From Deltaproteobacteria bacterium (GTDB lineage: Bacteria; Desulfobacterota; Desulfomonilia; UBA1062): a DNA stretch of 64,000 nt. Where the stretch lies: the NCBI GenBank assembly GCA_018433085.1, contig JAHDRW010000008.1, positions 186,001 to 250,000 of the forward strand. Direction: 5' to 3'. The notes under the pieces were generated by a model. It ran no database searches, was not told where the DNA came from, and worked only from the letters and a program-made list of their open reading frames with translations. A program made the translations under genes and the position numbers. Shown one piece after another: positions 52,725-62,090 of this stretch; positions within the stretch are counted from its first letter, which is position 1; each line of letters opens with the position of its first letter.

Positions 52725-53876
52725 ATGCTGATCGTCCAGTTGAAACCCAAAAAGGAAGTCCCGGTCATCAAGGGTCACCCCTGGATCTTTTCCGGCGCCG
52801 TGGACAAGGTGCAGGGCTCGCCGGAAGAGACGAGCCTGTGCAGGGTTCTGGACGCCAGAGGCCGGTTCATCTGCCAGGGATTTTACAACCCCTTCTCACA
52901 GATAGCCATCCGCGTACTCACCCGTGGCAAGGAACCGGTCGACTGGTCGTTCTTTCTGAGACGGATCAAGGAAGCGATCCGTATGAGAAAGGAGCTCATC
53001 ACCGCAGACACCACCTGTTGCCGCGTCATACACGGGGAAGGCGACGGAATCCCGGGATTGACGGTTGACCTGTACGATACGGTCCTGGTGATGCAGTTCA
53101 TCAGTACGGGTGTCGAGCAGTTCAAGGACGATCTCGTTTCCCTATTCCACGAGCTCTATCCGGAGCATGCCATCCACGAACGCTCGGATACCAGATCACG
53201 CTCGGCAGAAGGGCTCCGCCCTCTCGCCGGGCCGCTCTTCGGCAGCATAGAAAGGGAAGGCGTGCAGGTGCGGGAATACGGCCTCCCCTTTGTGGTGGAT
53301 GTCCTCACCGGGGACCGCACCGGATTTTATCTCGACCATCGCGACAACCGGGCGGCGCTCCAGAGGATGGCGTCCGGCAAAAGCGTGCTGGACCTCTTTT
53401 CCTACACCGGCGCGTATGCCATTCATGCGCTCAAGGGCGGCGCCTCATCCGTGGTGTCGGTGGATTCTTCCTCCACGGCCCAGGCCCTCATGAAGAGAAA
53501 CATGGAGGTCAACAAGGTCAGCCCCTTTGTGTGGAAGCACGTGCGGGACGACGCGTTCAGGTTTCTCCAGGACGACCGTTCCAAATACGACATCGTAGTA
53601 TGCGACCCCCCGCCTTCCTTGAAAGAGGGCGACTTCGAGAAGGCACTGGCCATGGCCATGGGAAAGCTGAACCCCTCGGGCCTGCTCTTTGCCGTGTCGT
53701 ACCTGGGCTCGCAGTTCACCACCCTGGATTATTACCGGACCGTCCACGCCTCTTCCGAGAAGGCATCCCGGAACGTCCGCCTCGTCAAGCCCCTGCACGA
53801 AGGCCCAGACTTCCCTGTACTCCCCACGCACCCGCAGGGAATCCACCTCTTCGGACACATCATCTACGTCGAGTAA
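52725..53876 (+). CDS. Class I SAM-dependent rRNA methyltransferase, RlmI/RlmK-like
   Basis: 383 residues. An N-terminal PUA domain (about 1-75: KGHPWIFSGAVDKVQG) precedes a linker with VIHGEGDGIPGLTVDLYDTVLVMQF. The Rossmann methyltransferase is at ~190-383, with VLDLFSYTGAYAIHALKGGASSVVSVDSS for SAM binding and the catalytic motif VCDPPPSLKEG, where NPP/DPP-type Pro motifs contact the target cytosine or guanine. RlmI makes m5C1962 and RlmK m7G2069 in E. coli 23S rRNA; which applies here is not clear. Confidence 0.88.
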   Translation: MLIVQLKPKKEVPVIKGHPWIFSGAVDKVQGSPEETSLCRVLDARGRFICQGFYNPFSQIAIRVLTRGKEPVDWSFFLRRIKEAIRMRKELITADTTCCRVIHGEGDGIPGLTVDLYDTVLVMQFISTGVEQFKDDLVSLFHELYPEHAIHERSDTRSRSAEGLRPLAGPLFGSIEREGVQVREYGLPFVVDVLTGDRTGFYLDHRDNRAALQRMASGKSVLDLFSYTGAYAIHALKGGASSVVSVDSSSTAQALMKRNMEVNKVSPFVWKHVRDDAFRFLQDDRSKYDIVVCDPPPSLKEGDFEKALAMAMGKLNPSGLLFAVSYLGSQFTTLDYYRTVHASSEKASRNVRLVKPLHEGPDFPVLPTHPQGIHLFGHIIYVE

Positions 53877-54271
53877 TCGGGAACGGATTCACATCTCTCT
53901 TTCGATCGTTTCCACAGAGCTTTTTTCGTTTTCCGGGATGGGCTCGCCTTGTCCTTTGGACCACAACCGGGGAGAAAGTTCTTCTCTGATACCTGCTGAA
54001 GAAAGACGGGCTGTGCTGAAATCGTTTCGAACCGGTCACCCGGGTTTGGAATGCCTTGGACGATATCCTTGTAAAGGTAAAGAAAATTACGTTGGGCGGT
54101 GAGATGGCTGAGGTGGTCTTGCCGGGAAACGCCCCAGGGGAAAGCAGACCCCACGGCCGGGGAATCGTGCATCCCTGCCGGTTGAAACAGGAAAATCCCG
54201 GCACTGGATGGGGGAAACAGGCAAGGCGCAGGCCTCTTCCATCCTGCCTGCGTACCCCTGGAGCGAAATAC
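53877..54271. other. Convergent intergenic region
   Basis: 395 bases between the methyltransferase (+) and HIT (-) genes. No supported gene, RNA or terminator with a T-run could be recognised. Confidence 0.35.
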
Positions 54272-54607
54272 TTATCCCAGACCGCTTTCGAGCTGCCTGC
54301 CGCCCAGGACGTGGAGATGCAGGTGCTTGACGACCTGGGTCCCGTGCTCTCCGCTGTTGATGACGAGGCGGTAGCCGGACCGGTCGATGCCCTTGATCCT
54401 TGCCACCTCCTGCGCCGCCTTGAGCATGGCGAACCAGATCTCCCTGTCGTCGAGGTCGTTGATGCCGGTGTAGTGCTTCTTGGGGATCACGATCGTGTGC
54501 ACGGGCGCCAGGGGCTGGACGTCATCGAAGGCCAGCACCAAATCGTCTTCATATACCTTGTTCGAAGGAACCTCGTTGTCTGCAATCTTGCAGAAGATAC
54601 ACCCCAT
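54272..54607 (-). CDS. hinT: HIT family nucleotide hydrolase (HinT-like)
   Basis: 111 residues. Starts MGCIFCKIADNEVPSNKVYED, then PLAPVHTIVIPKKHYTG and the histidine triad HLHLHVLGG. HinT-type enzymes hydrolyse purine phosphoramidates such as lysyl-AMP. The zinc-type CxxC near the start is retained. It lies 18 bases after hisA, at the end of the long minus-strand unit. Confidence 0.94.
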   Translation of the reverse strand: MGCIFCKIADNEVPSNKVYEDDLVLAFDDVQPLAPVHTIVIPKKHYTGINDLDDREIWFAMLKAAQEVARIKGIDRSGYRLVINSGEHGTQVVKHLHLHVLGGRQLESGLG

Positions 54608-54625
54608 ATCATACCTCCGGATAAG

Positions 54626-55357
54626 CTATCGGATACCCTGAGTTCCGCTCTGCGCTATCGCCGTTTTCAGGTCGATTTTCCCTTCGTACACGGCCTTGCC
54701 GGTGATCACGCCCATGAGCCCTGGGATGGCCTTGAGCGCGGCAATATCGTCCATGCACGATACCCCGCCGGATGCCACTACCGGGATAGAGACCTGCTCC
54801 ACCATCTCCCGGGTGGCCTCGATGTTCGGCCCGGTGAGCATGCCGTCGCGGTCTATGTCCGTGTACACCACGAAGGCGGGGTTGCTCGGCTCGTATTCCC
54901 TGGCCAGCGCTACGGCGGTCTTGTCCGTGATCTCTTTCCAGCCGCGGGTGGCTACCCGGCCTTTGAGCGCGTCGATACCGATGCCCACACGGCCCGGAAA
55001 GGCGGCCAGGATCCCGCGGGCCGCCTGAGGGTTCTCCGCCGTGATCGTGCCGAGGATGACGTAGCTCACACCGAGCTCGAACGCGTGCCGTGCATCCCTG
55101 ATAGTTCTGATACCTCCGCCCAGCTCGACCTCAACCCCCACCGCGGCGCAGACGGCCTCGATGGCGGAGACGTTGACGCCTTCTCCCTTGAGCGAGCCGT
55201 CGAGGTCCACCACGTGGATCCTCTCGGCCCCGGCGTTCTCAAAGGACTTCGCCACGTCCGCCGGTACGCTGCTGTAGCAGGTGACATCGTCGAACGCGCC
55301 CTTTTTCAGACGGACCACTTTGCCTTCGTGCAGATCGATGGCAGGGATGACGATCAC
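54626..55357 (-). CDS. hisA: HisA, phosphoribosylformimino-AICAR-P isomerase
   Basis: TIM-barrel isomerase in histidine synthesis, 243 residues. The start is GTG 55357, overlapping the previous stop as GTGA and preceded by GGAGG. It begins VIVIPAIDLHEGKVVRLKKG with the general base Asp in IDLHEG; the second catalytic Asp lies in VYTDIDRDGMLTGPN. Phosphate-binding loops include VVASGGVSCMDDI. HisH and HisF, its usual neighbours, are absent from the window. Confidence 0.95.
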   Translation of the reverse strand: MIVIPAIDLHEGKVVRLKKGAFDDVTCYSSVPADVAKSFENAGAERIHVVDLDGSLKGEGVNVSAIEAVCAAVGVEVELGGGIRTIRDARHAFELGVSYVILGTITAENPQAARGILAAFPGRVGIGIDALKGRVATRGWKEITDKTAVALAREYEPSNPAFVVYTDIDRDGMLTGPNIEATREMVEQVSIPVVASGGVSCMDDIAALKAIPGLMGVITGKAVYEGKIDLKTAIAQSGTQGIR

Positions 55358-55608
55358 GACGCCCTCCGGTGCTCTTTGACCCACCAGCTGTTGAAGAGGA
55401 TGCAGTAGCGCAGGATATACACCTTTTTGTCCGAGGTCTGCACCTCGTAAAACTCCTCGGGATAGAATCCGGGATCTTCGTAGGCCTCACGCCAGTGGCT
55501 CAAGACCTGCTCGATCTCCACGCTCCGCCCGTCGATCTCCATCCGGTACGGCTTGCCCGGATAGGTGTAGCTGTCTGCGGTCCTGACCTTGGCGTGACGG
55601 TATTTCAT
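55354..55608 (-). CDS. DUF6504-like small protein between hisB and hisA
   Basis: 84 residues from ATG 55608, overlapping the hisB stop (ATGA). The core, PYRMEIDGRSVEIEQVLSHW with EEFYEVQTSDKKVYILR and NSWWV, matches the layout of DUF6504 proteins (short beta-barrel, R...v..vl..W.E...., V.T..g.vY.L......W.l). Those are often beside translesion polymerases, but here it sits where hisH usually lies. The gene is tightly coupled with both neighbours. Function unknown. Confidence 0.75.
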   Translation of the reverse strand: MKYRHAKVRTADSYTYPGKPYRMEIDGRSVEIEQVLSHWREAYEDPGFYPEEFYEVQTSDKKVYILRYCILFNSWWVKEHRRAS

Positions 55609-56183
55609 AAGCATTCTTTGGTGGAGGGAACCTCGACCCCGGTTACCGCGGAAGCCTCTCTCAGGGCACGGGCCAGGGCCTTGAAGCAGGCCTCCGCGAG
55701 ATGGTGCCCGTTGCCCGACGAGAGTACGCTCAGATGCAGGGTAATGCCTGCATTGAACACAAGGGCTCGGAAAAACTCCGGCACGAGCTCCAGGTCCAGA
55801 TCACCTGCCTGCCCGTGGAACACGTCGCCCCCGTGGATCTGGAAATACGGCCTGCCGGAGATGTCAAGACAGGCCTCCACCAGCGACTCGTCCATGGGGA
55901 CCTTTGCCAGCCCGAAACGGGTAATCCCCCTCTTCTCACCCAGCGCCTTCCTGAGCGCGAGACCCAGCACGATGCCGATATCCTCCACGGTATGGTGCAG
56001 GTCCACGTGGACATCGCCCTTGGCGTCCACCTTCAATCCCATTCCCCCGTGCTTTGAAAAGGCATCGAGCATGTGGGTCAAAAACCCCGAAGGGATATCC
56101 GGGTTGAACTCCCCGCCTTCGAGACAAAGCGTGACCGTGATATCGGTCTCCTTGGTCTTGCGCGTAACGGTCGCTGTTCTCAC
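55605..56183 (-). CDS. hisB: HisB, imidazoleglycerol-phosphate dehydratase
   Basis: 192 residues, the standalone dehydratase without a phosphatase domain. Manganese-binding His motifs: DLHHTVEDIGIVLG (near 62-75), and DVFHGQAGDL plus SSGNGHHLAEACFKALARALREA in the C-terminal repeat. Starts TVTRKTKETDITVTLCLEG. The stop overlaps the small DUF6504-like gene; only 3 bases separate it from alaS upstream. Confidence 0.95.
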   Translation of the reverse strand: MRTATVTRKTKETDITVTLCLEGGEFNPDIPSGFLTHMLDAFSKHGGMGLKVDAKGDVHVDLHHTVEDIGIVLGLALRKALGEKRGITRFGLAKVPMDESLVEACLDISGRPYFQIHGGDVFHGQAGDLDLELVPEFFRALVFNAGITLHLSVLSSGNGHHLAEACFKALARALREASAVTGVEVPSTKECL

Positions 56184-56186
56184 TTT

Positions 56187-58832
56187 TTAAACCCCCATAG
56201 ACTCTTCGAAGATACTGACGACCTTTTCCAGAGATCCCGCGTCAGCGCCGCCCTGGGCGAATGCGGGCTTGCCTCCGCCCCGGCCGCCCACGGCCTCCAT
56301 GGCCTTTTTCATGATCTTCCCCGCGTCGAAGGTATCGACCGCATCCGGGGTGGTCATGACCATGAAGGTGGCCTTGTCGGTCCCGGGGGCGTAGAGAACG
56401 GCCACGCCCGACTTGATGCGCTCCTTGATCCGGTCGCCCACCTCGCGCATCTGGGAGATGTCTTCGGTCTCGACCATCTTGAAAAGCACCTTGTGGGGAC
56501 CCACCTGGTATTCCTTCTCGCCTTCTCCCGCGCCCGCACCGGTGGCGACGCGGACGTTGAGGTCCCTGATGGTGCCATCCTGCTCCCTGATCCTGCCCTG
56601 CAGGCCCGCGATACGCTCGTTGATCTCAGGGGGAGAGCACTTGAGCCGGTCGGATGCCGAGGACACGATCCCGGCGAGATTCCTGAGATGCTCCAGGGAT
56701 CGGGTGCCGGCAATGGCCTCAATCCTCCGCAAGCCTGCGGACACGCTGGATTCGTACGTGATCCTGACCAGTCCGATCTGCCCGGTTGCGCGGCAATGCG
56801 TGCCCCCGCAGAGCTCTACCGATACGCCGTCTCCCATGACGACCATGCGCACCTCTTCGCCGTACTTCTCGTCGAACAGGGCCATGGCACCTTTCGCCAT
56901 TGCCTGCTCCCTGGAGGTGATCTCGGTGCGGATGGGGACGTCCTCCAGGACATACTGGTTCACGATGGCCTCCACCCGGTCGATCTCCTCCCGGCTCATG
57001 GCCGCGAAGTGGGTGAAGTCGAACCTGAGCCGGGTTTCGTCCACAAATGACCCCGACTGGTGTACGTGCTCTCCCAGCACATCGCGCAGGGCACGCTGGA
57101 GGAGATGCGTGGCGCTGTGGTGGCGCATGATGCTCTTGCGCCTGTTCTGATCCACGGCGAGCGTCACCTCCTGCCCTTTGGCGAGAACACCTCCGGTGAC
57201 CTCCACCTGGTGGATGATGACCCCGGACTCGGTCTTGGAGGTGTCCACGACCCGGGCGTTCGCGCCGTTGGAGCGGATCGTCCCCGTATCGCCCACCTGG
57301 CCTCCGGATTCGCCGTAGAAGGGGGTGACATCGGTAATGACCCGGCCCTTTTTTCCCTCCCGGAGCTCGGGACAGGAGACATATCCTTCTCCGGTCTCTT
57401 CCTGAAGTTCCAGGACCTCGCCCCCGGCCTCGAACACATCGTATCCCACGAAACGGATCCGGGCGCTTCCGAGCAAGGCCTCGAGATCGTCGCCCTCTCC
57501 CGCGGCCCCGGTAAAAGCCGAGGCGGTTCGCGCCTTCTCCCGCTGGAGATCCATCTGCTTCTCGAACCCGGCGCTGTCCACGGTGAGGCCTTCCCTGCGG
57601 GCGATGTCCTCGGTGAGATCCATCGGGAACCCGAAGGTGTCGTAGAGCGTGAAGGCGGCATCTCCGGGAATGACCTTCTTTCCCTGGCCCTTCACCTGGG
57701 CCATGACCTCGTCGAGCAGGGTGAGCCCGCGGTCGAGGGTCTTCAGAAAACGTTCTTCCTCGTTGGCGATGACCTTGTCGATAAAGTCCTTTCTGGTCTT
57801 CAGATCGGGATAGGCGTCCGCCATGTGAGCGATGACCTCCATGGCCACCTTGTGGAGAAAGGGCTTCCCCATGCCCAGCAGCTTGCCGTGCCGGGCCGCC
57901 CTGCGGAGAATCCTCCTGAGCACATAGCCCCTGCCCTCGTTCGAGGGGAGAACGCCGTCTCCAACGAGGAATGCGCCCGCCCGGGCATGGTCTGCCACCA
58001 CGCGAAGCGAGACATCGGTGTCCGCGTCCGCGCCATAGCTCACCCCGGCCATTTGCGCAATGAAGGAGATGAGCGGGGTGAACAGGTCGGTGTCGTAGTT
58101 GCTCTTCACGCCCTGCATCACCGCGGTGATGCGCTCCAGCCCCATGCCGGTGTCGATGCTCGGGTTGGGAAGCGGGGTCATGTTCCCGGAGGCGTCACGG
58201 TTGTACTGCATGAACACAAGGTTCCATATTTCGAGATACCGATCGCACTCGCACTCGCCGATCCTGCACTCGGGTCTTCCACAGCCCACACCCGGTCCCT
58301 GGTCGAAGATGATCTCGGAACACGGTCCGCACGGCCCGGTGTCGCCCATGGACCAGAAGTTGTCCTTGTCGCCGAGCCGGACGATGCGCTCGGGATCGAG
58401 ACCGATCACGTCCCTCCAGATGGCGAAGGCCTCGTCGTCGCTGGTGTGCACGGTGGCCCAGAGCTTGTCCGGGTCGATTCCCATCCTGCCCACGAGGAGC
58501 TCCCACGCGAACTCGATGGCGCCCTGCTTGAAGTAGTCGCCGAACGAGAAGTTTCCCAGCATCTCGAAAAAGGTGTGGTGCCTGGCCGTCCGGCCCACGT
58601 TTTCCAGATCGTTGTGCTTTCCGCCTGCGCGCACGCACTTCTGTGAGGTGGTGGCCCGGGAATAGGCCCGCTTGTCCGTGCCCAGAAACACGGACTTGAA
58701 CTGCACCATCCCCGCGTTGGTGAAGAGCAGGGACGGGTCGTCCGCCGGCACCAGCGACGAGCTGGGCACGATCGTGTGCCCCTTTTCCTGGAAATACCGA
58801 AGGAACATGCTGCGAATGTCGGAACCCTTCAT
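56187..58832 (-). CDS. alaS: Alanyl-tRNA synthetase
   Basis: Class II synthetase of 881 residues. Aminoacylation domain: motif 1 region SSLVPADDPSLLFTNAGMVQFK, motif 2 HHTFFEMLGNFSFGDYFK, and ISCP-type TGPCGPCSE. The editing domain has HHSATHLLQRALRDVLG and CGGTHCRATGQIG, together the H-x3-H...C-x3-H zinc site. The C-terminal oligomerisation domain has GRGGGKPAFAQGG. Matches the normal ~875-residue length. Its ATG overlaps the recX stop by 4 bases, as commonly seen in recA-recX-alaS clusters. Confidence 0.98.
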   Translation of the reverse strand: MKGSDIRSMFLRYFQEKGHTIVPSSSLVPADDPSLLFTNAGMVQFKSVFLGTDKRAYSRATTSQKCVRAGGKHNDLENVGRTARHHTFFEMLGNFSFGDYFKQGAIEFAWELLVGRMGIDPDKLWATVHTSDDEAFAIWRDVIGLDPERIVRLGDKDNFWSMGDTGPCGPCSEIIFDQGPGVGCGRPECRIGECECDRYLEIWNLVFMQYNRDASGNMTPLPNPSIDTGMGLERITAVMQGVKSNYDTDLFTPLISFIAQMAGVSYGADADTDVSLRVVADHARAGAFLVGDGVLPSNEGRGYVLRRILRRAARHGKLLGMGKPFLHKVAMEVIAHMADAYPDLKTRKDFIDKVIANEEERFLKTLDRGLTLLDEVMAQVKGQGKKVIPGDAAFTLYDTFGFPMDLTEDIARREGLTVDSAGFEKQMDLQREKARTASAFTGAAGEGDDLEALLGSARIRFVGYDVFEAGGEVLELQEETGEGYVSCPELREGKKGRVITDVTPFYGESGGQVGDTGTIRSNGANARVVDTSKTESGVIIHQVEVTGGVLAKGQEVTLAVDQNRRKSIMRHHSATHLLQRALRDVLGEHVHQSGSFVDETRLRFDFTHFAAMSREEIDRVEAIVNQYVLEDVPIRTEITSREQAMAKGAMALFDEKYGEEVRMVVMGDGVSVELCGGTHCRATGQIGLVRITYESSVSAGLRRIEAIAGTRSLEHLRNLAGIVSSASDRLKCSPPEINERIAGLQGRIREQDGTIRDLNVRVATGAGAGEGEKEYQVGPHKVLFKMVETEDISQMREVGDRIKERIKSGVAVLYAPGTDKATFMVMTTPDAVDTFDAGKIMKKAMEAVGGRGGGKPAFAQGGADAGSLEKVVSIFEESMGV

Positions 58833-59301
58833 GCATCGACCCCATCTAGTTTGTTCAGAATCTTGTCAAACGCGAAACCTCTGCCCGCGAGAAAGCGGAT
58901 CATCTTCTCTCTTTTGAGGCCCTTCCTCTTCTCGATGAGCATGGCTATTCTCTCTTCCTCGCCGATTTCCTTCGAAACCCTTCTCAGGGCTTCATCGGCC
59001 ATGCCCTCGGGAATTCCCAGTTCCTCAAGCGAAAGCCGGATGGGGAAATCGCCCCAACCCTTCTCGGCCATGAGCCTGGCCCTGCGCACGGCATACTCCC
59101 GGTCATCGAGATAACCGAGATCGAGAATCCTGTCGACAACTCTCTGGATGATCTCTTCGCTCAACCCTTTGCGCTCGAGTTTTTTTTTAGCTCAAAGGTC
59201 GAGACGGCCCTCCGGGAAATCACCCGGAAGGCATAGGCGAGACCCTGTTCAAATGTCTCGATATTTCCCGTCCTGGAAGATCGTCGGGTTCCCCTGTTCA
59301 C
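58829..59301 (-). CDS. recX: RecX, RecA modulator, requiring a -1 frameshift at A9
   Basis: Downstream part (59164-58829) reads a standard RecX: IIQRVVDRILDLGYLDDREYAVRRARLM, KGWGDFPIRLSLEELGI, then the third repeat KGLKREKMIRFLAGRGFAFDKILN. The missing N-terminal repeat, YAFRVISRRAVSTFELKKKLERKG, is encoded in the next frame from GTG 59301 (GGGAG before it), inside the pilT 3' end. The two frames meet in a run of nine A (59188-59180 on the minus strand). A -1 slip there, at A AAA AAA, joins them into a ~157-residue protein like E. coli RecX (166). RecX modulates RecA filaments. Error versus real frameshift cannot be decided here. Confidence 0.8.
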
Positions 59302-60436
59302 CGGAGTCTTCTCCCTGCTCCCCGGGCGTATCGCCTTCGAACTGATCCCACTTGGAGTCGCTGGTGCCGCGGATGCCCTTCATACGCAGCGCGAAGTCGT
59401 TGGGATTGGTTGCCTGGCGCATGGCCTCGTGGTAGCTCACCTTGTTTTCCTTCACCAGGGCCATGAGCGACTGGTCGAAGGTCTGCATGCCGTAGGCGAT
59501 CATGCCCTCCGCTATGGCGTCGGGGATCTCGTCGGTCCGGGTCTCGTCGGTGATGCACTCGCGTATCCGCGCCGTGGAGACCAGCACCTCGGCGGCAGGA
59601 ACCACCCCCTGCCCGTCCGCCTTGGGCAGAAGCCGCTGGGAAACGACGGCCTTGAGGACGCCTGCCAGCTGCAGCCGCACCTGCAGGTGCTGGTGCGGCG
59701 GATACTGCGAGACCACGCGCATGATGGTCTCCACCGCATCCAGGGTATGGAGGGTGGAGAGCACGAGATGGCCGGTTTCGGCCGCGGTCAGCGCGATGTC
59801 GATGGTTTCCTTGTCGCGCATCTCGCCCACGAGAATCACGTCCGGGTCCTGCCGCAGAGCGGCGCGCAGCGCCATGGCAAAGGAGTTCGTATCCCCCCCC
59901 ACCTCGCGCTGGTTTATGATGGACTTGCGGTCCCTGTGCAGGAACTCGATCGGGTCTTCGATGGTGATCACGTGGCAGTTGCGGTAGGTGTTGATGTGGT
60001 TCACCATGCCCGCCATGGTGGTGGACTTGCCCGAGCCCGTGGTCCCTGTCACCAGGATGAGGCCTTTGCGCTCCAGGGCGATCTTCTTGAGCGCCTCGGG
60101 CAGCGCGAGGTCGTCGAGGCCCGGAGGATCGGTGGGGACCACCCGGAACACCATCCCGAAGCTCCCCCGCTGCCGGAAGCAGTTCACCCTGAAGCGGGCA
60201 ACGCCCGAGAGGCCGTGTGCCAGGTCGATCTCGTTGGTGGTCTCGAATTTGGCCTGCTGGTACTGGTTCATGATGCTGTAGGCCATGGACGAGATGTCGT
60301 CGTTGGTGAGCTTCTCGCGGTCTCTCAACGGGATCAGCGCACCGAACCGCCGGATCACCGGCGGCAGTCCGACCTTGATGTGGACATCCGAGGCGGACAT
60401 CTCCACTGCCTGCCTCAAGACATCATTGATATCCAT
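59249..60436 (-). CDS. pilT: Type IV pilus retraction ATPase PilT
   Basis: Hexameric motor disassembling type IV pili. Residues: an N-terminal PAS-like domain (VLRQAVEMSASDVHIKVGLPPVIRRFG), Walker A GTTGSGKST at ~131-139, Asp box TIEDPIEFLHRD, Walker B DPDVILVGEMRDKET, His box TGHLVLSTLHTLDAVETI, and the C-terminal AIRNLI-related AIAEGMIAYGMQTFDQSL. A C-terminal acidic tail (EGDTPGEQGEDSGEQGNPT) is a small extra. The length of 395 residues exceeds the ~345 norm by this tail. No other pilus genes are nearby. It lies between recA and recX. Confidence 0.93.
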   Translation of the reverse strand: MDINDVLRQAVEMSASDVHIKVGLPPVIRRFGALIPLRDREKLTNDDISSMAYSIMNQYQQAKFETTNEIDLAHGLSGVARFRVNCFRQRGSFGMVFRVVPTDPPGLDDLALPEALKKIALERKGLILVTGTTGSGKSTTMAGMVNHINTYRNCHVITIEDPIEFLHRDRKSIINQREVGGDTNSFAMALRAALRQDPDVILVGEMRDKETIDIALTAAETGHLVLSTLHTLDAVETIMRVVSQYPPHQHLQVRLQLAGVLKAVVSQRLLPKADGQGVVPAAEVLVSTARIRECITDETRTDEIPDAIAEGMIAYGMQTFDQSLMALVKENKVSYHEAMRQATNPNDFALRMKGIRGTSDSKWDQFEGDTPGEQGEDSGEQGNPTIFQDGKYRDI

Positions 60437-60466
60437 CTCTGTTCTCCTGCAGTCTTTATAAAGGCC

Positions 60467-61534
60467 CTACGCTTCTGCAAGCTCGGGCGTCCCTGCCTCG
60501 GCAGGAGGAGCGCTGTCCTTCTTTGCCGGGGCTTCGACCAACCGGAACGTCTTCCTCAAGTCCTCGTAGATCTCGGCATAGACCTCGGGGTGCTCTTTCA
60601 GGAAGGTCTTTGAAGCCTCTCTTCCCTGGCCCAGCCGCTGCTTCTTGTAGCTGTACCACGAGCCCGACTTTTCGATGATGCCCCGGTTCGGCATCGACCC
60701 CACATCGAGGATCTCGCCGTGACGGGAGATGCCCTCCCCGAACATGATGTCGAACTCTACCTCCTTGAAGGGAGGCGCCATCTTGTTCTTGACCACCTTG
60801 ACCTTGGTCCGGTTGCCGATCACGTCGGTGCCATCCTTGATGGGCCCCGCGTTCTTGATCTGCATCCGAACGCTCGCATAGAACTTCAGGGCATTGCCGC
60901 CCGTGGTGGTCTCCGGATTGCCGTAGAGCACGCCGATCTTCTGTCTGGTCTGGTTGATGAAGATCGCCGTGGTGTTGGTCTTTGAGATCGCGCCCGAGAG
61001 CTTCCTCAGCGCCTGGGACATGAGCCGCGCCTGGAGGCCCATGTGGGCGTCGCCCATGTCTCCCTCGATCTCGGCCCGGGGGACGAGCGCCGCCACCGAG
61101 TCGATGACCACGATGTCCACCGCATTGGACCTCACCAGTGTCTCGGCGATCTCGAGGGCCTGCTCGCCCGAATCGGGCTGCGAGACCAGGAGGTCGTCGA
61201 TGTTCACGCCGAGCTTTTTGGCATAGTTGATGTCAAGGGCGTGCTCGGCGTCGATGAACGCCGCCATCCCGCCCTGTGCCTGCGCCGAGGAGATGCAGTG
61301 CAGAGCCAGAGTGGTCTTGCCCGAGGACTCCGCGCCGTAGATCTCGGTCACCCTGCCCCGGGGAATTCCGCCGATGCTCAAGGCCTCGTAGTCGAGCAGC
61401 AGGGACCCGGTCGAGACGACCGGTACGTCCTTGCCGATGCTGTCGGCCCCCATGCGCATGATGGACCCCTTGCCAAAAGTCCGCTCGATCTTTGTGATGG
61501 CATCCTGCAATGCCCGCTTTCTTCCTTCTTCCAT
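60467..61534 (-). CDS. recA: RecA recombinase
   Basis: Homologous recombination and SOS master protein, 355 residues from ATG 61534 (GGAG nine bases before). Walker A GAESSGKT at ~67-74, Walker [14 protein letters not shown] near 141, L1/L2 DNA-binding loops ([10 protein letters not shown] and [38 protein letters not shown]). The C-terminal tail ends in a Pro/Ala/Glu segment. It starts 4 bases after the thpR stop. No obvious LexA box lies before it within the operon. Confidence 0.98.
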   Translation of the reverse strand: MEEGRKRALQDAITKIERTFGKGSIMRMGADSIGKDVPVVSTGSLLLDYEALSIGGIPRGRVTEIYGAESSGKTTLALHCISSAQAQGGMAAFIDAEHALDINYAKKLGVNIDDLLVSQPDSGEQALEIAETLVRSNAVDIVVIDSVAALVPRAEIEGDMGDAHMGLQARLMSQALRKLSGAISKTNTTAIFINQTRQKIGVLYGNPETTTGGNALKFYASVRMQIKNAGPIKDGTDVIGNRTKVKVVKNKMAPPFKEVEFDIMFGEGISRHGEILDVGSMPNRGIIEKSGSWYSYKKQRLGQGREASKTFLKEHPEVYAEIYEDLRKTFRLVEAPAKKDSAPPAEAGTPELAEA

Positions 61535-61538
61535 TGGT

Positions 61539-62090
61539 TCATTCTCCTTTGTGCCCAAGAATGCTCCTATTCAAAACAGTGTAGCGCGCCCCGGTCGGTA
61601 GCAGCTCGCTCTGATACAAAACGATCTCGGTTGCAGAAAAATCCTTTTTCCTCAATTCCTTATTCAGGTCTACCACAGTCGGAACCTTTAGTCTACCTAT
61701 GGTTATATGGGCTTGAAACGGGCGTTTCTCGGGCTTGACGCCGAAGGATGTGCAGGCACGATCCACCCGGGAGGCAAGCTTCCGGAGGAGCTCCAGGTCT
61801 CCGCTCATCCCTGCCCAGACGACCCGGGGGCGCCTGAGATTCGGGAAAGCGCCCAGACCTTCCACGGCCAGGCCCAACGGGGGAAATTCCCGTGCGACGG
61901 CATCCAGCTCCGCAGACAGGGTCCCGACGGTCTGCTCGGGGATATCGCCCAGGAACTTCAGGGTGAGGTGCATCCCTGCGGGCTTCACCCACCTCACCCG
62001 GTCGTTTTTTCGTCCGAGATCGGCGATCACGGAGGAGAGATCGTCCTTGATCCCTTCGGGGAGGTCAATGGCTACGAACGTCCGTATCAT
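61539..62090 (-). CDS. thpR: RNA 2',3'-cyclic phosphodiesterase
   Basis: 183 residues of the 2H family. Two HxT motifs: [12 protein letters not shown] with H41, and [11 protein letters not shown] with the second His near 127. Opens [18 protein letters not shown], as in LigT/ThpR proteins. Ring-opens 2',3'-cyclic phosphates at RNA ends. Starts inside the cinA 3' end (overlap of 26 bases) and ends just before recA, the common deltaproteobacterial order. Confidence 0.93.
   Translation of the reverse strand: MIRTFVAIDLPEGIKDDLSSVIADLGRKNDRVRWVKPAGMHLTLKFLGDIPEQTVGTLSAELDAVAREFPPLGLAVEGLGAFPNLRRPRVVWAGMSGDLELLRKLASRVDRACTSFGVKPEKRPFQAHITIGRLKVPTVVDLNKELRKKDFSATEIVLYQSELLPTGARYTVLNRSILGHKGE

Noticed and set aside
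57060-58646. Plus-strand frame of about 530 residues opposite alaS
   Set aside because: Antisense of alaS; no independent support.
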